From Bacteroides eggerthii (GTDB lineage: Bacteria > Bacteroidota > Bacteroidia > Bacteroidales > Bacteroidaceae), in the NCBI RefSeq assembly GCF_025146565.1, contig NZ_CP102258.1:4000001-4064000 (forward strand): 64,000 nt of DNA, written 5' to 3'. Shown here in pieces: positions 27,515 through 35,777 of the stretch. The notes beneath the pieces were generated by a model. The model was not told where the DNA came from, ran no database searches, and worked only from the letters and a program-made list of their open reading frames with translations. Positions within the stretch are counted from its first letter, which is position 1. The number at the start of each line of letters is the position of its first letter. The position numbers and the translations under genes are program-made.

Positions 27515-27570
27515 CCTATTGCAAGAATAAAAAAGTGTTTGTTTAACGATACAAGAAAATAAAAAACGAT

Positions 27571-29463
27571 ATGTATTTACCAAGAAATATATGGTTTGTA
27601 CTAGTTGTCATCATGATCAGCTCATGCAGTACAGAAACATTGGATGTAACCTCTCCTACCGGTAAACTAGGAGTTACAGTGGAGCCTATGGAGGGAAAGG
27701 CTTATGACAAGATTACTTTTTCTGTGAACTATGACGGAAAAACTATCCTTTCCCAAACAGAACTGGGGTTGGAAACAGATGTTCAGAAGTTTTATGGAAA
27801 TTTGAAGCTGAAATCTGTTTCTAAGGCAAAACGAATCGTCGATGATTACAAGATGATAACGGGAAAACGCAGTCATTGTATCAATGAAGCCTTTGAAAGG
27901 ACCTATTCTTTTGAAAACCAAGAAGGAAACGCTTTGGATATTACATTCAGAGTATATGACAATGGGGTCGTTTTCAGATATGAAATTAATACTATTGCAG
28001 ACAAAGAATATGTCGTTGATGAATATACGGCATATAATATTCCGCAAGGAGCCAAAAGATGGATGCAGCAATACGACCCCGGATACGAAAAGTTTTTTCC
28101 GGTATCAACAGATGGAAAACTCCCCGGCCGTCCCAAAGTTAACTCTTGGGGATATCCCGGACTCGTAGAGTTGCAGGATTCTGTATTTATGCTGATAACA
28201 GAAGCAAATATCAGACGTGGACATTGCGGTTCTCTTTTATTCAACGGTGATAACAATGACAGATACCAAGTGAAACTTGCCGATAAAAAACAGGTCGCTG
28301 AAAAAACATGGGTTTCTCCTTGGAGAGTACTCATTATAGGAGGTTTGTCCGATATTGTGGAGTCAACACTGGTAACTGACGTCTCTGACCCTTCTAAAGT
28401 AGAATATACAGAATGGATAAATCCCGGCATGGTGTCCTGGATATACTGGGCATATAACCATGGCTCTAAGGATTATCAAAAAGTCAAAGAGTATATTGAT
28501 TTGGCAGCTGAAATGCATTGGCCTTACAACTTGATTGATTGGGAATGGGATGAAATGAGCAATGGAGGCAATCTTCAAGATGCTGTGAAGTATACTTTAA
28601 ACAAGGGTATTAAGCCTTTGCTATGGTATAACTCAAGTACAAACTGGATTGGTCCCGGCCCCTTGTTCCGTTTGAATAAAAAGCAAGACCGGGAAAAAGA
28701 ATATGCATGGTTGAGCGAAATGGGAATTGCCGGTATTAAAGTGGACTTCTTCTCGGGTGACAGTGTTTCTACCATGAATTACTATATAGATTTGCTCGAA
28801 GATGCCATAAAATATAAACTAATGCTTAATTTTCATGGGGCTACTATTCCGCGAGGGTGGCAACGTACATATCCCCACATGATGTCGGTTGAGGGGGTAT
28901 ATGGCGCCGAATGGTATAATAACGCTCCAATATTAACCAATCGGGCTGCCGAGCATAACGCGACTTTGCCTTTTACAAGAAATGTTGTAGGGCCGATGGA
29001 TTATACTCCGGGAACTTTTTCCAATTCTCAACATCCTCATATTACTTCATATGCCCATGAACTGGCATTGCCGGTCATTTTTGAATCAGCGCTGCAGCAT
29101 ATGCCGGACAGACCCTCTGTTTATTATGGCTTACCGGAACCGGTGAAGAGACTTTTGTCAGAACTGCCTGTTGCATGGGATGATACAAAATTATTAGCCG
29201 GTTATCCGGGAGAAGAAGTAATCCTGGCACGTCGTAAAGGCGACGTATGGTATATTGGAGGCATCAATGGCACTAATGAAACAAAAACACTTCATATATC
29301 ATTAGATAAAATAGCTGTTAGCGATAAGAAAATCTCTATATTCAAAGATGGTATAGATGACAAGCATTTTGCCATTGAAGAAAATATCCCTTTGGCAAAT
29401 GTTAAATCAGACCTGACAATAGAGTGTTTGCCACGTGGTGGTTTTGTAGCCGTCATAAAATAA
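27571..29463 (+). CDS. glycoside hydrolase family 97 enzyme, retaining type
   Basis: Exported lipoprotein-like alpha-glycosidase of 630 residues (lipobox MISSC, Cys near residue 19). The N-terminal super-sandwich domain (VTSPTGKLGVTV ... FRVYDNGVVFRYEI) is followed by the barrel (WINPGMVSWIYWAYNHGSKDY ... YNLIDWEWDE). It has Asp392 in GIKVDFFSGD and Glu441 in MSVEGVYGAEW. In GH97 the Asp at this place marks the retaining subgroup (BtGH97b, alpha-galactosidase); inverting members such as SusB have Gly there. The substrate is therefore likely an alpha-galactoside or similar and not starch, although that is inference from subgroup. Third gene of the operon, 56 bases after GH31. A hairpin follows the stop. 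Confidence 0.92.
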   Translation: MYLPRNIWFVLVVIMISSCSTETLDVTSPTGKLGVTVEPMEGKAYDKITFSVNYDGKTILSQTELGLETDVQKFYGNLKLKSVSKAKRIVDDYKMITGKRSHCINEAFERTYSFENQEGNALDITFRVYDNGVVFRYEINTIADKEYVVDEYTAYNIPQGAKRWMQQYDPGYEKFFPVSTDGKLPGRPKVNSWGYPGLVELQDSVFMLITEANIRRGHCGSLLFNGDNNDRYQVKLADKKQVAEKTWVSPWRVLIIGGLSDIVESTLVTDVSDPSKVEYTEWINPGMVSWIYWAYNHGSKDYQKVKEYIDLAAEMHWPYNLIDWEWDEMSNGGNLQDAVKYTLNKGIKPLLWYNSSTNWIGPGPLFRLNKKQDREKEYAWLSEMGIAGIKVDFFSGDSVSTMNYYIDLLEDAIKYKLMLNFHGATIPRGWQRTYPHMMSVEGVYGAEWYNNAPILTNRAAEHNATLPFTRNVVGPMDYTPGTFSNSQHPHITSYAHELALPVIFESALQHMPDRPSVYYGLPEPVKRLLSELPVAWDDTKLLAGYPGEEVILARRKGDVWYIGGINGTNETKTLHISLDKIAVSDKKISIFKDGIDDKHFAIEENIPLANVKSDLTIECLPRGGFVAVIK

Positions 29464-29515
29464 TCTAAATCTCACAGTAGGCATTTATAATTCGGCATTA
29501 CCGCATATTAATAGG

Positions 29516-29559
29516 AATGAGAGATACGGGATTCAAAATAGAGTTTCGTGTCTCTCATT
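29516..29559 (+). terminator. possible terminator of the glycosidase operon
   Basis: Inverted repeat AATGAGAGATACGG (29516-29529) with TCGTGTCTCTCATT (29546-29559): 14 pairs including two G-U, 16-base loop, followed by TTATATT. The T tract is weak. Confidence 0.5.
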
Positions 29560-29592
29560 TATATTAAGATATGGATAGTGCCGAAATAATCG

Positions 29593-29600
29593 TATATTTG
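29593..29600 (+). promoter_or_regulatory. candidate -7 box of the M64 peptidase gene
   Basis: TATATTTG matches TAnnTTTG and lies 18 bases before the ATG. No TTTG is present at the expected -33 distance. Confidence 0.35.
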
Positions 29601-29618
29601 TGAAGTAATTAAACTATA

Positions 29619-30902
29619 ATGAATATGAAAAAATATATTTTACTTTTACTCTGTCTAACAGCAGTCTCTCCCATATATGCACAGGTATTTGCCGAATATT
29701 TTGCAGACAAAACGCTTCGTGCCGATTACATATTCAGCGGCAATGCATCCCAACAAGACATTTGTCTGGACGGCCTGTCCTCTCTCCCCACATGGGCGGG
29801 AAGAAAACATCATCTGGCGGAACTTCCATTACAAGGCAACGGACAGATTGTCATGCGCGATGCAGCCAGTGGAAAGACTATTTATACAACTTCCTTTTCC
29901 TCGCTCTTTCAGGAATGGCTGGAAACAGATGAAGCCAAAAGTGTAACAAAGGGATTTGAAAATACATTCCTTCTTCCGTATCCCCTCCAACCGGCCGAAA
30001 TAGAAATAATTCTACTCGATTCGCGCCGCAACATTCGTGTCTCCATGAGGCATACCATACACCCTGACGATGTGTTGATAGCACAAAAAGGGAACTCACA
30101 CATTACTCCGCATAAATACCTGCTACAAAATGGAGATGCCGACAAATGCATTGATGTAGCTATCCTCGCAGAAGGATACACCCCTCAGGAAATGCAGACA
30201 TTCTATAAAGATGCCGGTATTGCCTGTGAGAGCCTTTTTGCACACGAGCCTTTCAAGTCCATGAAGAAACGTTTCAATATTGTTGCTGTCGCCAGCCCTT
30301 CCACAGACAGTGGAGTCAGCGTGCCAAGACTGAACGAATGGAAGCACACTGCTTTCAGCTCACATTTCAGTACATTCTACTCCGACCGTTATTTGACCAC
30401 ATCACGCGTAAGAGCAGTACATGATGCCTTAGCGGGAATCCCTTATGAGCACATTATCATATTAGCCAATACGGAAGAGTACGGTGGTGGAGGTATTTAT
30501 AATTCCTACACCCTGACCACTGCTCATCACGCCATGTTTCGTCCGGTAGTAGTACATGAATTCGGACATAGCTTTGGCGGACTTGCCGATGAATATTTCT
30601 ATGACAACGATATTATGACAGACACTTATCCATTGGATATAGAGCCATGGGAACAGAACATCAGTACACAAGTGGACTTTGCGTCGAAATGGAAAGACAT
30701 GCTTCCCTCAAACATTCCTATTCCCACTCCGATAAGTGTAAGTGAAAAATACCCGACAGGTGTGTATGAAGGAGGAGGCTACTCTGCAAAGGGTATTTTC
30801 CGCCCGGCAGATAACTGCCGCATGCGCACCAACGAATATCCGGAATTCTGTCCTGTGTGCCAACGTGCTCTCCGCCGAATCATAAATTTTTATACTGAAT
30901 AA
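29619..30902 (+). CDS. M64 family metallopeptidase (IgA peptidase M64-like), exported
   Basis: Secreted zinc peptidase of 427 residues; the start may be two codons later (29625). The signal peptide is LLLCLTAVSPIYAQ. The N-terminal 160 residues form a beta-rich domain (GKTIYTTSFSSLFQEWLETDEA; HTIHPDDVLIAQKG), as in the Bacteroides M64 structures. The catalytic motif HEFGHSFGGLADEY (first His about residue 313) fits HExxHxxGxxD, with Glu as catalytic base and the His pair plus Asp as zinc ligands. VAILAEGYTPQEM and NCRMRTNEYPEFCPVC are other family marks. Clostridial members cleave IgA; for Bacteroides members the natural substrate is unknown, so an IgA role should not be assumed. Confidence 0.92.
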   Translation: MNMKKYILLLLCLTAVSPIYAQVFAEYFADKTLRADYIFSGNASQQDICLDGLSSLPTWAGRKHHLAELPLQGNGQIVMRDAASGKTIYTTSFSSLFQEWLETDEAKSVTKGFENTFLLPYPLQPAEIEIILLDSRRNIRVSMRHTIHPDDVLIAQKGNSHITPHKYLLQNGDADKCIDVAILAEGYTPQEMQTFYKDAGIACESLFAHEPFKSMKKRFNIVAVASPSTDSGVSVPRLNEWKHTAFSSHFSTFYSDRYLTTSRVRAVHDALAGIPYEHIIILANTEEYGGGGIYNSYTLTTAHHAMFRPVVVHEFGHSFGGLADEYFYDNDIMTDTYPLDIEPWEQNISTQVDFASKWKDMLPSNIPIPTPISVSEKYPTGVYEGGGYSAKGIFRPADNCRMRTNEYPEFCPVCQRALRRIINFYTE

Positions 30903-30923
30903 TAAACATCAAAAGACTGACTT

Positions 30924-31457
30924 ATGATTAAATTTCAACGTATCACAACTAAGGATGCAACCTTGTACAATTACATGGAACAACTGATGACCGCCTCTTT
31001 TCCTTCGGAAGAATATCGCCCATTGGAAGAATTGCGTAATTATACAGATACTAAAACCCATTTTTACTGCAACATCATTCTTCATCACGACACTCCGGTC
31101 GGATTTATCACGTACTGGGATTTCGGACATTTTTATTACGTAGAGCATTTCGCTATTGACCCTTCCCTACGCAATGGAGGTCATGGCAAGAATGTCTTAA
31201 ACCATTTATGCCAGCAGCTCAACAAGCCCATTATTCTAGAAGTAGAAATGCCCGAGGAGGAAATGGCAATACGACGAATCAATTTCTATAAACGGCATGG
31301 TTTTACCTTATGGGAAAAGCCATATATGCAACCACCTTATAAAGTGGGAGATAATTATCTTCCTATGCTATTAATGGCTCATGGCAACTTGGAATGTGAG
31401 AAAGACTTTGAGCAGGTAAAAAAATGTATTTACCGGGAAGTATACAAAGCAGAATAA
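30924..31457 (+). CDS. GNAT family N-acetyltransferase
   Basis: 177 residues, acetyl-CoA-dependent acyltransferase fold. Motif A is at about residues 75-95: VEHFAIDPSLRNGGHGKNVLNHLCQQL, with the R-N-G-G-H-G variant of the (Q/R)xxGx(G/A) acetyl-CoA loop. It is followed by ILEVEMPEEEMAIRRINFYKRHGF, the usual strand and C-terminal motif. It lies 21 bases after the M64 peptidase and may be co-transcribed. The substrate is not predictable. Confidence 0.88.
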   Translation: MIKFQRITTKDATLYNYMEQLMTASFPSEEYRPLEELRNYTDTKTHFYCNIILHHDTPVGFITYWDFGHFYYVEHFAIDPSLRNGGHGKNVLNHLCQQLNKPIILEVEMPEEEMAIRRINFYKRHGFTLWEKPYMQPPYKVGDNYLPMLLMAHGNLECEKDFEQVKKCIYREVYKAE

Positions 31458-31492
31458 ATAAAGATATTCATTTATCCCCAATTCCTATAAAA

Positions 31493-31528
31493 AATAAAGG
31501 CTGCTTGTTTTTACAAGCAGCCTTTATT
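31493..31528. terminator. bidirectional terminator between the GNAT and ExbD genes
   Basis: Perfect 16-bp stem AATAAAGGCTGCTTGT/ACAAGCAGCCTTTATT (31493-31508 and 31513-31528) with loop TTTT, between two convergent genes. The A- and T-rich stem ends supply a U tract in either direction. Confidence 0.85.
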
Positions 31529-31548
31529 CATATAGTCTGAACTAACTT

Positions 31549-32013
31549 TTACTGACGCGGTTGCGCAGAATAGTTAATTTTCAATGCATAAGCCTTACGA
31601 AGAGCCTCTTTGATATCTGTTACGATACCCATTTTCGTATCTTGGTCAACTTTCAAAGACACTGTCATCTGCGGCTGGTCTTCTTCTTTCATACTGGCAC
31701 GTTCACCAATAATGTAATCTTGAATTGCAGCAACTTCAGCATAACTGTCATTTAATTGGATACGGCTTTCATTACCTAATTTCTTACGGAATTCAGCAGT
31801 AGGTTTTCCTACATAGATAAACGTAACCAAAGACTTCTTTTCAAGTTTTTCCAACTCTGTTGCTTGCGGAACCTTAAACTCAACCTTTAATGTTACCTCA
31901 CGCATAGTTGTTACAATCATAAAGAAGAACAACAAGGTGAAGATAAGGTCAGGCAGAGAAGAAGTGTTCAACGCCGGCATTTCACGTTTGCCAGTTTTAT
32001 TAAATTTTCCCAT
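31549..32013 (-). CDS. exbD: ExbD/TolR family protein (second copy)
   Basis: 154 residues, with one N-terminal membrane helix (LPDLIFTLLFFFMIVTTM) and a periplasmic domain. The membrane segment carries the functional Asp (SLPDLIF), needed for proton conduction with ExbB. Its start overlaps the previous gene's stop by one base (TAATG), so the two ExbD-like proteins are translationally coupled. Part of the ExbB-membrane protein-ExbD-ExbD operon. It would help couple the proton gradient to TonB, which energises SusC-type transporters. Confidence 0.9.
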   Translation of the reverse strand: MGKFNKTGKREMPALNTSSLPDLIFTLLFFFMIVTTMREVTLKVEFKVPQATELEKLEKKSLVTFIYVGKPTAEFRKKLGNESRIQLNDSYAEVAAIQDYIIGERASMKEEDQPQMTVSLKVDQDTKMGIVTDIKEALRKAYALKINYSAQPRQ

Positions 32014-32603
32014 TACTTCTTTTCTCCGTACTTTTTAGGTTCTGCCTCAGAGATCTTCTGAGGATAAATATCACGAATTGCTTTTTGTTGGTCCTCGTTC
32101 AAATCAGCATAATTTTTCTGCCATTTTTCCTGAGCCAGTTCATCACGCAACTCATTATAAGCTGCAACCAACTCATTCTGTACAGCAATATATGCCTTAT
32201 AAGAAGAACCACGGTCACAACGCAAAGAAACTACATGCTTTTCCGTAATCATCATGTTACCAAAGAACGGAATATCTTTTGAGTATTTTTCCGGTTTGGA
32301 ATCATCGTTATACGGGTTGGCAATAAATTCTTTTGCTTTTGCACGTAATTGATCAGTTGTGATATAATCGTTTCCGCACATCAACTGGTCGTTCATATTC
32401 AGGAAGACTTGCAATACGTTGCGCTCTTTCAACTTAATATCGTCATTGTTCTGTTCCTGCTCCGGTGGAGGTGGCAAACGTCTTGCCAAACCACGGTCAG
32501 TATCCATAGACGTTGTAATCAAGAAGAAGATCAACAACAGGAAGGCAATATCCGCCGTAGAACTTGAGTTAATATCAGGAACTTTTCTTTTTCCTTTTGC
32601 CAT
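32013..32603 (-). CDS. exbD: ExbD/TolR family protein (first copy, extended)
   Basis: 196 residues. Membrane helix with the Asp: STADIAFLLLIFFLITTSM. A Pro/Glu stretch follows (LPPPPEQEQNNDD) before the periplasmic domain. It is longer than typical ExbD because of an insert (YNDDSKPEKYSKDIPFFGNM, about residues 95-120) and a charged C-terminal tail (AEPKKYGEKK). Coupled to the downstream exbD copy. Two different ExbD subunits with one ExbB suggest a heteromeric motor. Confidence 0.9.
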   Translation of the reverse strand: MAKGKRKVPDINSSSTADIAFLLLIFFLITTSMDTDRGLARRLPPPPEQEQNNDDIKLKERNVLQVFLNMNDQLMCGNDYITTDQLRAKAKEFIANPYNDDSKPEKYSKDIPFFGNMMITEKHVVSLRCDRGSSYKAYIAVQNELVAAYNELRDELAQEKWQKNYADLNEDQQKAIRDIYPQKISEAEPKKYGEKK

Positions 32604-32638
32604 TGTAATTACTCTTTAAATTGAGTTATCTCAATTGA

Positions 32639-33124
32639 TTATGATAATTTCTTCTTAATACTACTAAAGATGATTGCAAGCACTGTTGCAGCAAACAAGA
32701 TGTAGATAGAATAAAGGAACATATCAGTGATCTTCAACCAGAAAGGCACATTGTCCGTACCGTCATAACCCGGGATAACGAGAGGTTCATCACTACCCAT
32801 AGCCCATGCTATAACAACAACGGCAACCAATATAATTACACCGATCAAAGATTTCAATGCATTTCCAGGATTATCTTTCAAGGCAGTTCCAAATTGGAAC
32901 AGGAAAGCAGCCACTGTAGCAACGACAGCTATACCAAACAAACCATACATCAAATAGATCAAGGCATCAGTTTGGGCAGGTTGCCACATTTCAGAGTCAA
33001 CGCTCATAAGTACTGCATCGCCTTGAGCGTCTCCACCGAAGTAGAACAAGCCCAATACTACCAAGATGGCAGCAAACATTACGTACAGTACGTAGTATGA
33101 TACTTTATATGATAACTTAGCCAT
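32639..33124 (-). CDS. unknown four-helix membrane protein in the ExbB/ExbD operon
   Basis: 161 residues with about four hydrophobic segments: VSYYVLYVMFAAILVVLGLFYF, LIYLMYGLFGIAVVATVAAFLF, SLIGVIILVAVVVIAWAM and FLYSIYILFAATVLAIIFS. I do not recognise a characterised family. It sits between ExbB and ExbD, 5 bases from the ExbB stop and 35 bases before the next gene, so it is certainly in the operon. An accessory role in the ExbBD motor is a fair inference. Confidence 0.75.
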   Translation of the reverse strand: MAKLSYKVSYYVLYVMFAAILVVLGLFYFGGDAQGDAVLMSVDSEMWQPAQTDALIYLMYGLFGIAVVATVAAFLFQFGTALKDNPGNALKSLIGVIILVAVVVIAWAMGSDEPLVIPGYDGTDNVPFWLKITDMFLYSIYILFAATVLAIIFSSIKKKLS

Positions 33125-33129
33125 TTTAC

Positions 33130-33942
33130 TTATTTTTTGTATTTCAAGTCATATTTGATAACCATATCCAACAGAGAGATAGAAGAATCTTCCATTTCGC
33201 TGGTCAAAGCTTCAATCTTAGACAAGATATAGTTATAGAATACCTGCAGGATCAAAGCAACGATCAAACCGAAGATAGTTGTAATCAAGGCAACTTTCAT
33301 ACCACCTGCTACAACTGTCGGAGAGATATCACCTACTTGTTGGATTTTATCAAATGCCTGCACCATACCGATTACAGTACCCAAGAATCCTAATGACGGA
33401 GCCATTGCGATAAACAGTGTGATCCAAGAGCAACCTTTTTCCAGGTAACCGGCCTGTACACCACCGTAAGAAACAACTGACTTTTCAACAACGTCAATGC
33501 CTTGATCAATTCTCATCAAACCTTGATAGTAGATAGAAGCGATAGGACCTCTTGTGTTGCGTGCGATGTCTTTAGCAGCTTCAACGTCGCCTTTTTCCAA
33601 AGCAGCTTCAATAGCAGCCATAAACTTCTTAGTGTTGATTTCAGCCAAGCTCAAGTAAATGATACGTTCAATACAGAAAGCAAGACCGATAACCAATGCG
33701 ATAGCAACCAAACTCATGAAAGATGCAGTACCTTCAATAAACTTAGTTTTGATTTCTTTGTGAATACCGCCTTCTTCAGCTTCAACAGCAGGAGCAGCAA
33801 CTTCGTCAGCAGGAGCTGCTTGTGCTGCAGGAGCAGCTTGTTCTGTTTGTTCAGCAGCAGGAGCATCTTGAGCCTGAGCAAGTTGAGTTGAGCCAAATGT
33901 TAAGACTCCCATCACAGCAACAATTGCAAATAACTTTTTCAT
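33130..33942 (-). CDS. exbB: MotA/TolQ/ExbB proton channel protein
   Basis: 270 residues. A cleavable signal peptide (MKKLFAIVAVMGVLTFGSTQLAQAQ) is followed by an Ala/Gln/Glu/Pro-rich stretch of about 35 residues (DAPAAEQTEQAAPAAQAAPA) that is absent from E. coli ExbB. Three membrane helices follow, at about 75-95, 160-185 and 205-230 (FMSLVAIALVIGLAFCIERIIYLS; WITLFIAMAPSLGFLGTVIGMVQAF; GGMKVALITTIFGLIVALILQVFYNYI), carrying the family motif GLLGTVxGM as GFLGTVIGM. First gene of the motor operon, downstream of a tRNA gene. Confidence 0.93.
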   Translation of the reverse strand: MKKLFAIVAVMGVLTFGSTQLAQAQDAPAAEQTEQAAPAAQAAPADEVAAPAVEAEEGGIHKEIKTKFIEGTASFMSLVAIALVIGLAFCIERIIYLSLAEINTKKFMAAIEAALEKGDVEAAKDIARNTRGPIASIYYQGLMRIDQGIDVVEKSVVSYGGVQAGYLEKGCSWITLFIAMAPSLGFLGTVIGMVQAFDKIQQVGDISPTVVAGGMKVALITTIFGLIVALILQVFYNYILSKIEALTSEMEDSSISLLDMVIKYDLKYKK

Positions 33943-34021
33943 TGTGTGTCTAATTTTTAAGATTAATTAATTAAATTACTTATTATATTTATTTATTGTT
34001 TTTCGCTATCTCAAATCCCTG

Positions 34022-34109
34022 CGGAGAGACGGGGATTCGAACCCCGGATACCCTTTAGGGGTATACACGCTTTCCAGGCGTGCCTCTTCAACCACTCGAG
34101 CATCTCTCC
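34022..34109 (-). tRNA. tRNA-Ser (anticodon GGA)
   Basis: 88 bases on the minus strand. Acceptor stem GGAGAGA/TCTCTCC (34109 end and 34023-34029), discriminator G at 34022. Anticodon stem CACGC/GCGTG closes the loop CTGGAAA, anticodon GGA. The long variable arm TACCC-CTAAA-GGGTA is the class II feature of tRNA-Ser. The T-loop is GGGGTTCGAATCCCC. The 3' CCA is not encoded, so it must be added by the CCA-adding enzyme. Reads UCC and UCU codons. Confidence 0.96.
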
Positions 34110-34271
34110 AATATACGCCTTTTTCGAAATCGGGTGCAAATTACAAAAAAAATGCGAACCACAAGCGTTTTCAGCTACAAATGTATTCTTTTTTTTGTTC
34201 TTCCACAGCATTATCAAAGTTTTATCCGCAATAAAATCTCAAAATTAATAAACTTTAAAATCTTCGGAACC

Positions 34272-35051
34272 TTATTTGAGTATTCCAAACACTTTTAAGG
34301 CATTTTCAGAAGTGATGCAGCCCACTTCCTCAGGCGGCTTTCCATATATTTCGGCTACTTTTAACAGGGTGTCCTTAACATTCGCACTCTCGTTTCTCTT
34401 CCCCCGATTCGGCACAGGAGTAAGGTAGGGGGAATCGGTTTCAAGGACTATCCGCGCTAAAGGTATGCTTGACAAAACTTCCGGTAAATTCGACTTTTTA
34501 AATGTCACCACGCCATTGATACCAATAGAAAAATCAGGAAACTCCAATATGCGGAGCGCTTCTTCCAATGTACCTGTAAAACTATGAAAAATGCCTTTCA
34601 AAGGAGATGTTTTGTAAGGTTTCAGTACATTATATATATAATCAAATGCTTCACGACAGTGGATAACTATGGGCAGTTCGTATTCCAACGCCCATTGTAT
34701 CTGTTGCTCAAAAACAAATTGCTGTTCTTTCAGGAAAGTTTTGTCCCAATAGAGATCCATGCCGATTTCACCGATTGCCACATAATCATTCGGCATTGCC
34801 AAATGTTCGGACACAATGGCCAGCTCTTTCTTATAATCGGCATTTACAGAAGTAGGATGCAGCCCCATCATCGGAAAGCAATATCCTTTGTACTCCGAAC
34901 AAACACGAAGCATGGGCTCTATGGTCGTACTATCGATGTTGGGCATGAAGATATGAGTTACTCCCGCTGCTTGAGCGCGGGCCATCACTTGTTGCAAATC
35001 AGATTGGAATTCATCCAGAAAAAGGTGGGAATGTGAATCGACTAACCTCAT
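34272..35051 (-). CDS. TatD family metal-dependent hydrolase (DNase)
   Basis: 259 residues from the Met at 35051; the frame is open 20 codons upstream, but that part overlaps the preceding gene. TIM-barrel amidohydrolase marks: VDSHSHLFLDEF (metal His pair), AIGEIGMDLYWD (Glu ligand), LPIVIHCREAFD (His), GIFHSFTG (His) and VLETDSPYLTPVPNRGKRNE (Asp). TatD proteins are 3'-5' DNases or act in RNA or peptide turnover. The start overlaps the upstream gene by 4 bases (ATGA), so the two are translated together. Confidence 0.93.
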   Translation of the reverse strand: MRLVDSHSHLFLDEFQSDLQQVMARAQAAGVTHIFMPNIDSTTIEPMLRVCSEYKGYCFPMMGLHPTSVNADYKKELAIVSEHLAMPNDYVAIGEIGMDLYWDKTFLKEQQFVFEQQIQWALEYELPIVIHCREAFDYIYNVLKPYKTSPLKGIFHSFTGTLEEALRILEFPDFSIGINGVVTFKKSNLPEVLSSIPLARIVLETDSPYLTPVPNRGKRNESANVKDTLLKVAEIYGKPPEEVGCITSENALKVFGILK

Positions 35052-35755
35052 TTCGTTATTTCTTCTTTTTCTCCGGTACGATAATAATAAATCAGGCCAT
35101 AAGCACGACACAAATCCAAGCGTTTTTCATTGGGTGTGATTCCTGCATATTTCTGTTCCACCTGATTCCAGATATTTAAGATCAAAGCATCAGCCTCGGC
35201 ACGCATGGAAGCAAGCGTTTCCAGGCTACGGGCTGTCAAGGCCTGCAAATTCTTTTGCTTCTCATAACTCTCCATAAAAATATCATAATGTACCCTGACC
35301 TTGGCAATGGTAGGATTATAAATAGGGATTCCACCTTGAGAAATACGTCTGTTCTCACCTTCAACGATCTTACGTCCCCACTCTGCGAGAGCTGTTTCGG
35401 TGGACAAATCAGGTACATTATTACTCTTCATGTCCAAGCCATAATACTCTTTATGCGCAGTGCGGATTTCCGAACGGATTACAGCCAAATTCAAGACTTG
35501 AATAAAATGCGATATATAAAGGCGTGCTATCTTTACATTCGACTGGTGCTTACGCCCGGCTTTCGACTGGCGTTCGAAGCATTCGGCATAATACGCTTGG
35601 GCAGCCTCAAATTTCATCAGGAAATTTCTGGCATCCGTAAGAGTTTTTAAAGACACTGCCAAATCATATACATTATATATATCGCCTTTCACAACTACGG
35701 CTTTCAGCGCCCGTATTCTTGCTTGGTCTGTATTTGGTAATCTCCTATAAGGCAT
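35048..35755 (-). CDS. conserved unknown protein coupled to tatD
   Basis: 235 residues, no signal peptide or membrane helix, rich in Ala, Lys, Glu and Tyr and predicted mostly helical (SLKTLTDARNFLMKFEAAQAYYAECFERQ; VRVHYDIFMESYEKQKNLQALTARSLETLASMRAEADALILNIWNQVEQKY). I recognise no domain. It lies between the polyprenyl synthase (22-base gap) and TatD (4-base overlap), so the three are one operon. A cytoplasmic role is likely; no function is proposed. Confidence 0.75.
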   Translation of the reverse strand: MPYRRLPNTDQARIRALKAVVVKGDIYNVYDLAVSLKTLTDARNFLMKFEAAQAYYAECFERQSKAGRKHQSNVKIARLYISHFIQVLNLAVIRSEIRTAHKEYYGLDMKSNNVPDLSTETALAEWGRKIVEGENRRISQGGIPIYNPTIAKVRVHYDIFMESYEKQKNLQALTARSLETLASMRAEADALILNIWNQVEQKYAGITPNEKRLDLCRAYGLIYYYRTGEKEEITK

Positions 35756-35777
35756 TGGGTAATCGGATTAATATTGG

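Noticed and set aside
29619..30902. IgA protease activity of the M64 peptidase
   Set aside because: The family name comes from a clostridial enzyme. Only the metallopeptidase fold is supported here.
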